A stretch of DNA of 64,000 nt from an uncultured Tenacibaculum sp. (GCA_947501615.1 CANMWK010000022.1:1-64000), one strand, 5' to 3'. Shown: positions 1 to 9,235, numbered from the stretch's first letter. The notes: generated by a model not told the origin, from the letters alone. Made by a program: numbers and translations.

Positions 1-28
1 CAAGAATGTTACTTCCAGCAATCAGTAA
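1..28 (+). CDS. C-terminal end of an OmpA-family protein (partial)
   Basis: Frame 2 reads KNVTSSNQ and then a TAA stop at 26-28. The complete OmpA/PD40 protein ending at 3393 finishes KNVTSSNE, so seven of the last eight residues agree, although the codons differ. The inference is that the window begins at the end of a paralogue of that protein and that the outer-membrane pair is tandemly duplicated upstream. Only eight codons are visible, so the family assignment rests on this tail match and on the terminator that follows directly. Confidence 0.55.
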
Positions 29-45
29 GAAAATGTTAATAGCTG

Positions 46-74
46 AAGCACCTTTACACAAGGTGCTTTTTTTT
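46..74 (+). terminator. Intrinsic terminator after the partial OmpA-like gene
   Basis: AGCACCTT at 47-54 pairs with AAGGTGCT at 60-67 around a five-base loop and is followed by a run of eight T. It lies about 20 bases after the stop codon at 26-28, which supports that stop as the true end of the upstream gene. Confidence 0.85.
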
Positions 75-473
75 GTTAAAAATTTAGTTTATGCAAAAAA
101 AATAGTATATTAGGTATATTTTTAATAAAAAACACCCCGAAATCAGAAAATATCATCTTAAATAAAATATTCTAAGCATGTATTTCTATAAGAGAAGAAA
201 CTAACCATTTTATATAGAATACGAACAACTACTAACTATATATTATTAATAATAAAAGGCTTTTAATGAGTTTTTTACATTATTATGTTTATGATTATAT
301 GTTACAATACTAAAATGTTTTAGTAATTGTATGATGATATTTTAAACTGGTGATTGGTTTTTAATAGAGATAAAAGTAATTAGCATTATGGTAAGTATAT
401 AACCTTTTATGTTTTTAATTGTAAGTGTTTTATATCGTTATATAAAATTAGGTAATAAAAGAATTAGATTAGT
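75..473. other. AT-rich intergenic region upstream of the SprF-like gene
   Basis: About 400 bases without a credible open frame. The sequence is very AT-rich, with short A and T runs. No TAnnTTTG promoter box, strong hairpin or repeat was recognised. It presumably carries the promoter of the outer-membrane pair that starts at 474. Confidence 0.5.
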
Positions 474-1415
474 ATGATGAATAAGATTTTTAAGAATAAG
501 ATCGTATTATTTATGGTATTGATTGTTGTAAAATTAGTGCATGCACAGCAAGATCCTCAATATACACAATACATGTATAACACAATGAGTGTTAATCCTG
601 CATATGCTGGTTCTACAGGTCACACAATAATCACAGCATTGGGTAGAACACAGTGGGTAGGTCTTGAGGGAGCCCCAGATTCTCAAACGCTTAGTTACGA
701 TACACCTATAGGCTACAGTGGTGTTGGTTTAGGAATTAATTTGACAAATGATCGTATTGGTCCTTCAAATGAAATTTATTTAGATGCAAATGTATCTTAT
801 ACTATTCGTACTAGTGATGAGGGTAATTTGGCATTTGGATTAAAGCTAGGAGGAAGGCATTTGGCAATTGACTGGAGTAAAGGAACAGCATTACAACAAG
901 AGCGAATTTTTGATGGAAATATTAGTCGTTTCTTACCTACAATAGGAGCTGGTATTTATTATCATGAGTCAGATTGGTATATCGGAGTTGCTATCCCCAA
1001 TTTTTTGCGTTCAGACCACTATGACGATACTGTCAGAACATCTAGCTTTGGATCTGGAGATGTAGCTGAAGAACGTTTTCATATTTTTGGAATTTTAGGA
1101 TATGTTTTTGATCTAAGTGAAACAATTAAATTTAAACCAGCAGCTTTAACTAAAATAGTTAATGGTGCACCAGTGTCTATAGATGTTTCAGCTAATTTTT
1201 TATTCAATGAAAAGTTTGCAGCAGGTCTTGCATGGCGTTGGGATGATTCTATAAGTGCTTTATTAGGTTTTCAGGTAACTGAAAATTTGAATATAGGTTT
1301 TGCTTATGATTTAACGACATCTAATTATAGTAATTATAATTCTGGGACATATGAATTAATGTTGCGATGGGAAGTTTTTAAAGAGCGAGTAATGAAATCA
1401 CCTAGATTCTTTTAA
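474..1415 (+). CDS. PorP/SprF family type IX secretion-associated membrane protein
   Basis: The 313-residue protein has a signal peptide (about 1-24, ending near VHAQ). The mature end QQDPQYTQYMYN is the usual opening of the PorP/SprF family. The rest alternates short beta strands and turns, as in an outer-membrane barrel, with the family's early NPAYAGS motif. Family members are outer-membrane proteins linked to T9SS or gliding, often helping display particular cargo at the surface. It sits 10 bases upstream of an OmpA/PD40 gene, the standard pairing, so the two are probably co-transcribed. The first of two adjacent ATG codons is taken as start; the second is equally possible. It is a PorP/SprF-type paralogue, not necessarily the core gliding gene. 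Confidence 0.88.
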   Translation: MMNKIFKNKIVLFMVLIVVKLVHAQQDPQYTQYMYNTMSVNPAYAGSTGHTIITALGRTQWVGLEGAPDSQTLSYDTPIGYSGVGLGINLTNDRIGPSNEIYLDANVSYTIRTSDEGNLAFGLKLGGRHLAIDWSKGTALQQERIFDGNISRFLPTIGAGIYYHESDWYIGVAIPNFLRSDHYDDTVRTSSFGSGDVAEERFHIFGILGYVFDLSETIKFKPAALTKIVNGAPVSIDVSANFLFNEKFAAGLAWRWDDSISALLGFQVTENLNIGFAYDLTTSNYSNYNSGTYELMLRWEVFKERVMKSPRFF

Positions 1416-1425
1416 ATAATCATTC

Positions 1426-3393
1426 ATGAAAAGAGTATTGTTAATTTATTTTTTATGTATTGTAAACCTAGCTGTTTTTTCTCAACGAAAGTATGCTGCA
1501 GATCGTTATTTTAATGAATATGCATACAAAAAATCTGCAGAATTATATAGAGTTTTGTATGAAAAAGGTGATGATTCTAAATTGGTAATTAGTAGGTTAG
1601 GAGATTCTCATTATTATAATACAGAATCAGAAGAAGCAGAAAAGTGGTATGCACTATTAATGGATAAGTATAAATCTGAAGTTTCTCCAGAATATTTTTT
1701 TCGTTATGCACAAGCCTTAAAAAGTAATGGTAAAATAGAAGAATCTGACATTTGGTTACGTAAATTGAGTGAGGTTAAAGGTGAAGATTCTAGAGGATTA
1801 AAGTTAAAGAAAAATAAAAATTATTTTGTAGAATATTCAAATCGTAAAAAAACTTTTGTCAATGTAAATAACTTATCTATAAATACAGAATATTCTGATT
1901 TTGGCGGATTTATTTACGGAGATAAATTATATTACGCATCTACAAAACCTGAAGGAACTAAATTTGACAAGAAGATTTACAAGTGGAACGATCAACCTTT
2001 TCTAAATATCTATTTAGCTGAAGAACGTTTTAGTGATACGGTTAACGAAGGTTTAGAGCTAGATAATGTGGCAAAATTTCCAGATATAAATACCAAATAT
2101 CACGAGTCAAATATTATTCTTACACAAGATGGTAATACGGCTTATTTTACTAGAGATAATTATGATGGAGATAAGGTAAGGGGTGATAAAAATCGTGTAA
2201 CACATTTAAAGATTTACAGATCGAATTTAGTAGATGGGAAGTGGACTAATTTAAAGGAGTTATCGTTTAACAGTGATGTATATTCTTGTGGGCATCCAGC
2301 ATTAAGTGCAGATGAAAAGACATTATATTTTGTGTCAGATATGCCTGGTGGTATCGGAGCTACTGATATTTATAAGGTTGGGATAGACGAAGAAGGAAAA
2401 TGTAGTATTCCTGTTAATTTAGGTAAAACTATAAATACTGAGGGAAGAGAAATGTTTCCGTTTGTAGATCAAGAAAATACATTATATTTCTCTTCTGATG
2501 GTCATTTAGGATTAGGGGCTTTAGATATTTTTGAATCAAAAATAAAAAATGAATCATTCTCCAAACCTGTAAATTTAGGAGCACCTATCAATGGTGCTTT
2601 AGATGATTTTTCATTTGTTATTAGTGATGATAAATCTTACGGATATTTTTCATCTAATAGAAAAGGAGGAAAGGGAGATGATGATATTTATAGCTTTGTT
2701 ATTTATAGATGTAAAGAAGATATTACTGGAGTTGTAACAGATTCTAGGTCAGGTGAACCAATACCTGGAGTTTTAGTTCGTTTGATTGATGAAAAAGGAG
2801 CGCCAATACATCAGCAAACTACAAAAGAAAATGGTAGATATACATTTAAAGACATAGATTGTGAGAACAATTTCACAGTAACAGCTTCTAAAGATGATTA
2901 TAGAAATAATCAAAAAGAAACAGCGACGCAAGATGTCAATAAAAAATCCATAACTGCTGATTTAGTTTTAGAATCATTGATTATTGAAGGAACCAAAGAT
3001 TCACAAATAGTGATTAACCCGATATATTTTGATTTTGATCTTTACAATATAAGAGAAGATGCAGAATATGAATTAGAACATATTGTAACTGTTATGAAAA
3101 ATCATCCAGATATGGTTATTAAAATTGAATCTCATACAGATAGTAGAGGAACAAAGCTTTACAATAGAAACTTATCGACTAATAGAGCACAATCTACAAG
3201 AAATTATCTTATTTCTAGAGGGATTACCAGTAATAGAATTGAAAGCGCTAAAGGTTATGGTGAGGATCAATTGTTAAATCGTTGTGATGATATACATCAG
3301 AAAAGTTGTTCAGAGGAGGAGCATCAACAAAACAGACGATCTTATTTTTATATTGTTAAAGGCGGTAAGAACGTAACTTCAAGTAATGAGTAG
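1426..3393 (+). CDS. OmpA family protein with PD40 propeller and carboxypeptidase-regulatory domain
   Basis: The 655-residue protein has a signal peptide (about 1-19), a helical TPR-like stretch (about 25-125), WD40-like PD40 repeats (about 150-425, with GGIGATDIYK- and GLGALDIFE-type strands), a carboxypeptidase-regulatory beta domain (about 433-515, starting ITGVVTD) and a C-terminal OmpA peptidoglycan-binding domain (about 533-645). The OmpA domain carries HTDSRG, N..LS..RA and the Cys pair usual for Bacteroidota. It should sit in the periplasm, tethering the preceding SprF-like barrel to peptidoglycan, like PorE-type partners of T9SS. It follows that gene by 10 bases. Its last residues match the fragment at positions 1-28. 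Confidence 0.9.
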   Translation: MKRVLLIYFLCIVNLAVFSQRKYAADRYFNEYAYKKSAELYRVLYEKGDDSKLVISRLGDSHYYNTESEEAEKWYALLMDKYKSEVSPEYFFRYAQALKSNGKIEESDIWLRKLSEVKGEDSRGLKLKKNKNYFVEYSNRKKTFVNVNNLSINTEYSDFGGFIYGDKLYYASTKPEGTKFDKKIYKWNDQPFLNIYLAEERFSDTVNEGLELDNVAKFPDINTKYHESNIILTQDGNTAYFTRDNYDGDKVRGDKNRVTHLKIYRSNLVDGKWTNLKELSFNSDVYSCGHPALSADEKTLYFVSDMPGGIGATDIYKVGIDEEGKCSIPVNLGKTINTEGREMFPFVDQENTLYFSSDGHLGLGALDIFESKIKNESFSKPVNLGAPINGALDDFSFVISDDKSYGYFSSNRKGGKGDDDIYSFVIYRCKEDITGVVTDSRSGEPIPGVLVRLIDEKGAPIHQQTTKENGRYTFKDIDCENNFTVTASKDDYRNNQKETATQDVNKKSITADLVLESLIIEGTKDSQIVINPIYFDFDLYNIREDAEYELEHIVTVMKNHPDMVIKIESHTDSRGTKLYNRNLSTNRAQSTRNYLISRGITSNRIESAKGYGEDQLLNRCDDIHQKSCSEEEHQQNRRSYFYIVKGGKNVTSSNE

Positions 3394-3394
3394 G

Positions 3395-3437
3395 TTTTTA
3401 TCGTTTAAATTAGTTGTAAAACGACGATAAAAATTTT
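3395..3437 (+). terminator. Hairpin terminator after the OmpA/PD40 gene
   Basis: TTTTTATCGT at 3395-3404 pairs with ACGATAAAAA at 3424-3433, followed by TTTT. It begins directly after the TAG stop at 3391-3393. Confidence 0.6.
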
Positions 3438-3469
3438 ATGTAAAGGTGTATTCCATATAACTAATACGA

Positions 3470-3513
3470 CCCTAAGTTTGATAAAAAATAATTCTTTTCA
3501 AATTTAGGATCGC
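3470..3513 (-). terminator. Inverted repeat, probable terminator of the GH16 gene
   Basis: CCTAAGTTTGA and TCAAATTTAGG form a long, nearly perfect stem about 50 bases past the leftward GH16 stop, in the convergent gap between two genes. A mainly A-rich spacer separates the arms. Its role as a terminator is inferred from position. Confidence 0.5.
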
Positions 3514-3561
3514 ATAAAAAGATATCAGAACTGAGAATTTTGATAGTCTTCCATTAAAAGG

Positions 3562-5112
3562 TTATTTTTTAACTAATTTTTTAACAGAAGATTTAAGTTC
3601 GTCTTCAGCTTTGTATTCTACGAAATACACACCTGAATTTAAATTTGAGATTGCTATTTCTTTTGTGCTATTTTTTTGAATGGATGTGTTGATAACACTT
3701 CTACCATTAAGGTCATAAATATTTATATAATACTTAGTGTTTCCTGCTTTTAAATTGATAACATTTAAAGCTGGATTTGGATAGAAATTGAAACTATCTA
3801 ATAACTCTCCTTCTTCAGAATTTTTAATTTTAGCTCCTAAAATATCTAAAAAACGCCATTGTGTCCAACCTCCTGTATAACTGTTAGGTTTTAATTGCAT
3901 CCCAAAATTGTTACCTGTGGCACTACTCAGATCATCATTTCCAATTGGTCTAAAATGTTTAAAAGTCCATCTATTTCTCAAGAAAAAGTACCCGTTGGAA
4001 GTGTTTACTTTTTCCCAATGCGTTTGCCATTGTGAATTAGCAGTAGATGATTGAATTATTTGAGAATTATCAAGTGTTGTTTCTGGTCTCAAATATTTTC
4101 CTGTTTGTCTGTTTTTAAGATGAAAATAAGTTCCATCTATATCGATCATTTCCCATTGTGTCCAAGATCCTCTCCAAGTATTTGGCGCCTGAACAATATT
4201 ACCATTTTCTGTTTGAGGTCTTATGAATTTTCCTGATGTTCTATTTTGAATATGAAAATAATTGTTAGAATTTGGAGCATCTACAAGCTGATAAGTTCTC
4301 ACCCAATCAACATACATCGTATTTATATTATTATTGTTCAAATGACTTCTTACAGCTGCACCTCCTAAAAAGTTTTCATCATCAGTCCATAAATCAAAAA
4401 TGACATTTAATCTTTTAGTAAAATTTCTTCCAGATTTTACACTACCAGCTTCTTCACCGTCTAAATAAAACTGAATATCTGTAGGACTTTTCCACCAAAC
4501 CCCTACAATATGATATTCTTCATTCCATGGTATTCCTCTTTTAGGATTATTTGCAGATAGATTTCGATTATCAAAATTTCCTTTAGCTCTAATTATATTC
4601 CCATTTACACCATGAAAATATTGTGAATTCATTTGCCAAGGAAAGTTTGGTTGACAATTACAAGAAGGTCTTGAATTATTTTCAATTATATCAATTTCAT
4701 TTCTATTTCCAGGATCGCCGTCAGAACTATTCAACCAAAAGGTGTTGTATGCTGAAAGATGAGCTGTTCGTATTCTAGCTTCTGTATACATCGGGTAATT
4801 TATTGTGGCAACAGATTGTACCCTTGAAGCTTGAAACCATCGTTCCGCATTATTGTTTAAAGTTGCTTTTATTTGTAAATTTCCATTAGAAACAGTAGCA
4901 TTAGCTGCTATCATTTTAGTAGGTGTATTAGGATAGTCCCATAATGTTTTTGTCCATTTGTTAGTATCGAAAGTACCATTAAATTCGTCTGATAAATTAG
5001 TGACGGGTTGCCATTTTTTCCCTGTTGGAGCTGATGGTTGTCCATAAAAAGGGATAGCATAAAAAATAGTAGTGACAAGCACCAGAAAAAAAAGTGTGTT
5101 AAGTTTTTTCAT
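3562..5112 (-). CDS. Secreted GH16 glycoside hydrolase with C-terminal binding repeats and T9SS sorting domain
   Basis: The 516-residue protein has a signal peptide (about 1-25) and a GH16 beta-jelly-roll domain (about 35-275) with the catalytic pattern E139-I-D141-I-I-E144 (nucleophile, assisting Asp, acid/base). Three repeats of about 45 residues follow (about 284-425), each built on YFHIQNR / GKFIRP / WTQWE-like strands, a ricin- or fascin-like carbohydrate-binding arrangement. The end (about 443-516, YPNPALN to the Lys-rich tail) is a T9SS type A sorting domain. GH16 enzymes cut beta-glucans, agar, porphyran or carrageenan; the domain's style resembles agarase/porphyranase-type members, but the substrate cannot be fixed from sequence alone. 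It stands alone, with no SusC/SusD pair nearby. Confidence 0.9.
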   Translation of the reverse strand: MKKLNTLFFLVLVTTIFYAIPFYGQPSAPTGKKWQPVTNLSDEFNGTFDTNKWTKTLWDYPNTPTKMIAANATVSNGNLQIKATLNNNAERWFQASRVQSVATINYPMYTEARIRTAHLSAYNTFWLNSSDGDPGNRNEIDIIENNSRPSCNCQPNFPWQMNSQYFHGVNGNIIRAKGNFDNRNLSANNPKRGIPWNEEYHIVGVWWKSPTDIQFYLDGEEAGSVKSGRNFTKRLNVIFDLWTDDENFLGGAAVRSHLNNNNINTMYVDWVRTYQLVDAPNSNNYFHIQNRTSGKFIRPQTENGNIVQAPNTWRGSWTQWEMIDIDGTYFHLKNRQTGKYLRPETTLDNSQIIQSSTANSQWQTHWEKVNTSNGYFFLRNRWTFKHFRPIGNDDLSSATGNNFGMQLKPNSYTGGWTQWRFLDILGAKIKNSEEGELLDSFNFYPNPALNVINLKAGNTKYYINIYDLNGRSVINTSIQKNSTKEIAISNLNSGVYFVEYKAEDELKSSVKKLVKK

Positions 5113-5651
5113 AATATTAAATTTGGTTTGTAGTAAACAATTGTCTGATTTTAGTTGTACTTGTAACTAAATCAAATGATTGCTAATAAAGGGTTGATAG
5201 TTTGTTATGTGATTCTTATGATAAGTGTATCATAAAAACAATATATAAATGTAATATTAGTTCTTTGAAGAAGGGTTTGTTTTATGTAGGTACTATATAC
5301 TTAATGAAAAAAATATACTAGACAAAAACTTAACATAAGAATAAAGTGTTTTTTGTGGATTTATCATTTTTTTCATAGGTTTTGTTAGGTTTTTTTGAAA
5401 ATTTAATTAAAATAAATAATGTATTCTTAAAAAAGACATTTTGCAATTTTTGAAGTGGTTTGTTTTACAGGGCTAAAGTTGAAAAGTTAGTTGCTTTAGC
5501 TAAATTGACGCATATTTTATTTCAGTCAAAAAGAATTATGTGTGAGTAAAAAAGAAGAAAGCATAAAAAAACTAACTTAAAAAGTATAAACTTATCTAAG
5601 TTAGTTGGTCGTTATGTTTGTAATAAAATATTATGTAAAACTTAAGTTTAT
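5113..5651. other. Intergenic region between the GH16 and DUF4369 genes
   Basis: This 540-base AT-rich stretch has no convincing gene. It must contain the GH16 promoter region near 5113-5250. Two inverted repeats stand out: GCTAAAG (5472-5478) with CTTTAGC (5494-5500), of unknown role, and the terminator listed at 5564-5604. Confidence 0.5.
5564..5604 (-). terminator. Terminator of the leftward DUF4369 gene
   Basis: ACTAACTTA (5571-5579) pairs perfectly with TAAGTTAGT (5596-5604). On the minus strand the stem is followed by a run of T (the A run just left of 5571). It lies about 50 bases past the stop of the gene ending at 5652. Confidence 0.75.
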
Positions 5652-6383
5652 TTACTTTTTAGTTGTGTCTGTATTTTCTTTGTTTTCAGATTTTTTAATA
5701 TCGTTAATGAATTTTTGAAGTCTTTTACCGTAATCTGATTTTTTTACTTTATTGGTTAAGCTATTATTTATTGTGTCTAGTAAATAAATGTTAGCATCAA
5801 AAAGTTCAGATAAAGCAATGTAAGGAGCAGCTTCAGAATCTGGGTGTGAAACAGCAAAATTAGTAGTATATAAAAAACGTCTGCGAACCATCTTTTTATA
5901 TGCTTTTTCAAGACTATCGATAACAACAGAATCTTTTACAGCTCTAGCTTCAATATCTTTGGCTATAAAATCTAATCGTCTCATTTTAAACTGATGATTA
6001 ATTTCATTAAAATCATCCATTATTTTTTGATTTTTAGACCCAGTAATTGTTGGTTTAAAACCAAATTCTTCAATATTATCATTGATAGTAATTTCACCTT
6101 TTTCAGCAAAAAACATTAACTTTTTAGCTTCGTTCATACCGCTTTTGAAAGTTAAATAATACATTACAGGAGAATCAATATCATCTGAAAGTTCAAATTT
6201 ATTTTCACCAAATAAGTTTACAGAATCAGCAGATACGATAACAGTATCTATCATTTTTTGTAAATACAAGGTTCCTTTTTTTAAACCTTTTATTTCACCT
6301 TTTACCACCATGTTTCCTTTTTTTCTACTATTACAAGAGAAAACAAGTAAAGAAACAACACAAGCTATGATAATTTTTTTCAT
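5652..6383 (-). CDS. DUF4369 domain-containing lipoprotein
   Basis: The 243-residue protein has a lipoprotein signal (LLVFSC, Cys at about 17). A DUF4369 domain follows (about 25-125: VVKGEIKGLKKGTLYLQK), the beta domain usually found in front of a thioredoxin module in Bacteroidota envelope proteins. No redox CxxC module follows; the remainder is helical and Lys/Asp-rich, ending NTDTTKK. It may therefore be a stand-alone periplasmic or outer-membrane accessory protein. It ends a leftward group and has its own terminator. The promoter-like CATATTTG on the minus strand near 6405 is one base off consensus. Confidence 0.8.
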   Translation of the reverse strand: MKKIIIACVVSLLVFSCNSRKKGNMVVKGEIKGLKKGTLYLQKMIDTVIVSADSVNLFGENKFELSDDIDSPVMYYLTFKSGMNEAKKLMFFAEKGEITINDNIEEFGFKPTITGSKNQKIMDDFNEINHQFKMRRLDFIAKDIEARAVKDSVVIDSLEKAYKKMVRRRFLYTTNFAVSHPDSEAAPYIALSELFDANIYLLDTINNSLTNKVKKSDYGKRLQKFINDIKKSENKENTDTTKK

Positions 6384-6418
6384 TGGATGATTATTTTCGA
6401 TTGCAAATATGCAGAATT

Positions 6419-7687
6419 CTATGAAACTTTAGAGGCTATTTCCATTAAAATTGTACATAAAATGGCACCATAGGTCCCTACAACATAACCAAAAACAGCT
6501 AATAGGACTCCCACAGTAGCTAAAGAAGGGTGAAAAGCAGCAGCAACTACTGGTGCACTAGCAGCACCTCCAACATTAGCTTGACTTCCAACCGCAAGGA
6601 AAAAGTAAGGGGCTCTAATGAGTTTAGCAACTAAAATTAAAAGCCCGGCATGAATGGTCATCCAGACAAAACCTATAGCAATTAAACCAGGGTTTTCAAT
6701 AATTTTAGATAAATCCATTTTCATACCAATAGTAGCTACAAGTACATAAATAAATATACTACCAATTTTACTAGCACCTGCACCTTCATAATTTTTAGCT
6801 TTGGTAAATGATAATGAAATTCCAATGATAGTTGCTATGGTTACCATCCAGAAGAATTTTGAAGAAAATGAAGATAGGGCAGAAGTTTTATCTGCTACAG
6901 CCGTAAAATTATCTTTTAAAAATGAAGAGATATTTTCAGCTCCAAAATGTGCAATACCAACAGCTCCAAATGCTAAAGCAAGAATGACCATTAAATCAGT
7001 TAAAGTAGGGTTTCTTGTTACACTTGCAGAGAAAGAACTCACTTTTTGTTTTAAGTTTTCAATAGCAGAATTATCTGCTTTTAACCATTTGTCAATTTTT
7101 TCAGTTTTTCCAATTCCAATTAATAGTATGGCCATCCAAACATTAGCTACTACAATATCAACTAAAACCATTCCTCCGTATTTTTCTGGGTTATATTGAT
7201 AAATTTCTAGCATTGCAGCTTGATTCGCTCCACCACCAATCCAACTACCTGCTAAAGTTGATAAACCTCTCCAAACAGCATCAAAACCAAGTCCGCCAAC
7301 GGTTTCAGGAGAAAAAATAGAGATGAGTAAAATGGCTAGGGGTCCACCAATTATAATTCCAACAGTTCCAGTAAAGAAAATAATTAAAGCTTTAGGACCT
7401 AGATTAAAAATAGCTTTTAAGTCTATGCTTAATGTCATTAATACTAAAGAAGCAGGGAGTAAAAAACGACTAGCGATGTAATAAGTTTTAGATGTATCTG
7501 CAGAAATGATTCCCAGTGAATTAAATATAGCAGGAATTAAATAGCACATTAAAACTCCAGGGACAATTTTATAGAATTTTTTCCAAAAACCATCTTTTAT
7601 GCTTTCTGTATAAAAAACAAAACCAAGTGACATCATTAAAATGCCAAAAACTATAGCGTCATTTGTAAAAAAAGGTTGATTTTCCAT
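6419..7687 (-). CDS. DUF819 family integral membrane protein (putative transporter)
   Basis: The 422-residue polytopic protein has roughly eleven hydrophobic segments and the family's glycine-rich motifs (ARFLLPASLVLM, GSWIGGGANQAAM, SQANVGGAASAPVVA). The DUF819/YjcL family is thought to be secondary transporters, with a repeat architecture like sodium-dependent carriers; the substrate is unknown. The gene follows a 149-residue unknown protein with 15 bases between them and is followed by the DUF4369 lipoprotein, so the three may form a leftward operon. Confidence 0.88.
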   Translation of the reverse strand: MENQPFFTNDAIVFGILMMSLGFVFYTESIKDGFWKKFYKIVPGVLMCYLIPAIFNSLGIISADTSKTYYIASRFLLPASLVLMTLSIDLKAIFNLGPKALIIFFTGTVGIIIGGPLAILLISIFSPETVGGLGFDAVWRGLSTLAGSWIGGGANQAAMLEIYQYNPEKYGGMVLVDIVVANVWMAILLIGIGKTEKIDKWLKADNSAIENLKQKVSSFSASVTRNPTLTDLMVILALAFGAVGIAHFGAENISSFLKDNFTAVADKTSALSSFSSKFFWMVTIATIIGISLSFTKAKNYEGAGASKIGSIFIYVLVATIGMKMDLSKIIENPGLIAIGFVWMTIHAGLLILVAKLIRAPYFFLAVGSQANVGGAASAPVVAAAFHPSLATVGVLLAVFGYVVGTYGAILCTILMEIASKVS

Positions 7688-7702
7688 TTTTTCGTATTTA
7701 CT

Positions 7703-8152
7703 TTATTTTTTGTGTTCTAGTAGTTTAAATTTATTTTCAATTTCAATTTCTAATTCTGCCTCTCCAGTCATTAAATCCCACATCAAAGATTCAAAGTTTT
7801 TGAATAAACCATTTATAACTCCATCATCAGTAATTATTTGGTAACTATTTTCGTCAACAGTTTTTAATTTATAACTTTCGAATTTTAGTGGTGTGAAAAT
7901 TTTAAACCAATTTTCACTTTCATTCTCTATGCTGAAAAAATTTAATATTAAACGACCTTTTTTATCTTGTTTAGGCTTTGAATTTGAATCTCTCCAGCCT
8001 TCATTTTTTATAAACCAAGCTTCATTGACTTGTAATAGCAAACAGTAATCATAGTCTTTAGAAACACAAGCGTTATCTCCAAGATTGTCAAAAAATGTTT
8101 TTGATTTGCACTTTAATTTATCAAAAATAGTGTCTTTTTTAATCCATTCCAT
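7703..8152 (-). CDS. Uncharacterised soluble protein, 149 residues
   Basis: No family was recognised. The protein is acidic at its C-terminus (EAELEIEIENKFK), has no signal peptide or membrane segment, and contains three cysteines in its first 45 residues. Mixed beta strands and aromatic residues suggest a small globular cytoplasmic domain. It lies 15 bases upstream of the DUF819 transporter gene on the same strand, so a common transcript is likely. Start and stop are well defined (ATG; TAA at its left end). The function is unknown. Confidence 0.7.
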   Translation of the reverse strand: MEWIKKDTIFDKLKCKSKTFFDNLGDNACVSKDYDYCLLLQVNEAWFIKNEGWRDSNSKPKQDKKGRLILNFFSIENESENWFKIFTPLKFESYKLKTVDENSYQIITDDGVINGLFKNFESLMWDLMTGEAELEIEIENKFKLLEHKK

Positions 8153-8231
8153 TGTTATTTTAGTTTTAACTTAACTAAGTTGAATGTAGATTTTTCATGG
8201 TAAAATACACTGTTGTTCATATTAGAAATTA

Positions 8232-8903
8232 TTACTTAGTATTCTTCTTTCTATGGTCTGTACTAATGGCTATTCCTAATTGAATTCTATCAAAATTTTG
8301 ATGGTTTGCATTAATACTCATATAGCCCATTTGCAATTTTATTACTTTTGAGAGCTGATATTTTACTCCAACACCTAACCAGTTTTGATTATATGCTTCG
8401 CCATCAAAATCAAAGAAAACTTCATCATACAAATATGTAGACCATTTTGTTGCGATAGGATAACTTAATGCTAATTGATAACGAATAAAATGACCAGTTT
8501 GTGATCTGAAAAAACGCTGTTCAGCTCGTAAACGATGAGCAAACTTCAAAGCTCCTATTTTATGATTTGCTAATACGTCTTCATAAATTCTATGATCACC
8601 AAAAGTTCCGCCGTCTACTTCATAAGAAGTATCAGTATTTAAATATGCATATCCCAAAGTAACACCAAAGGTCTTGTTTATTTTATAATTGGCTCCAAAA
8701 CGACCAATAAATTGTTGCATATCTTCACCAAATTCGAAAAAACGAAAATGTGCCATAGATTTAATACTGAATTTCTCTGATACTCGATGCGAGCCATTAT
8801 ACATATACCAAACCCCTAATTCTTCTGCCGGATTAGATAATGTTGTTTGAGCATTTATTGTGGTGCTCAAAATTATAATGGTTATTAATATATATTTTTT
8901 CAT
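8232..8903 (-). CDS. DUF2490 domain-containing outer-membrane protein
   Basis: The 223-residue protein has a signal peptide (about 1-18, ending INAQ) followed by alternating amphipathic strands with the DUF2490 pattern (AEELGVWYMYNGSHRVSEK at the start, RAEQRFF in the centre, LGVGVKYQL near the end). The family is predicted to form a small outer-membrane beta barrel of unknown cargo. On the minus strand TATTTTTA just upstream (near 8935-8942) resembles the Bacteroidota -7 box with one mismatch. The gene is probably monocistronic. Confidence 0.85.
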   Translation of the reverse strand: MKKYILITIIILSTTINAQTTLSNPAEELGVWYMYNGSHRVSEKFSIKSMAHFRFFEFGEDMQQFIGRFGANYKINKTFGVTLGYAYLNTDTSYEVDGGTFGDHRIYEDVLANHKIGALKFAHRLRAEQRFFRSQTGHFIRYQLALSYPIATKWSTYLYDEVFFDFDGEAYNQNWLGVGVKYQLSKVIKLQMGYMSINANHQNFDRIQLGIAISTDHRKKNTK

Positions 8904-9006
8904 TTAGATTATTTAAGTTGTTTGTTTGGATGCTAAAAATACTGATTTAAACGTAAGAGTAATCATCAAGGGTTTTATTCTTCAATACTTGTATCGAATG
9001 ACGTAA

Positions 9007-9053
9007 AGTTTTTCAATTAGATGCACTGAATGTTTGTATTTGTTACTCTTCAT
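9007..9053 (+). repeat. Degenerate third copy of the dispersed hairpin element
   Basis: It shares the TTTTCAATTAGATGC core and ATGTTTG loop with the copies at 17808-17915 and 30816-30925. The stem arms are no longer complementary, so it looks decayed. Confidence 0.5.
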
Positions 9054-9205
9054 ATCTTCATGACAAAGTTTTAATACGATTAACGACTAAAAATTTCGCA
9101 TATTAGTCGTTTCTTTTTCCTTTCTACTTTGTTTAAAAAAGAAACCGTAACTAAAGCTATGCTTTATTTTTTTGCCTTGTATGAAGAAAAAATAATTCAA
9201 CTAAT

Positions 9206-9235
9206 TTATACGAAGTTTTTAATCATAAATCGTAT
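9206..9235. repeat. 30-base repeat, copy 1 (identical at 58474-58503)
   Basis: Thirty bases from TTATACGAAG to AAATCGTAT are identical to 58474-58503. The ends TTATACGA and TCGTATAA (running two bases past the repeat) form an eight-base inverted repeat around an AT-rich loop. Confidence 0.8.
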
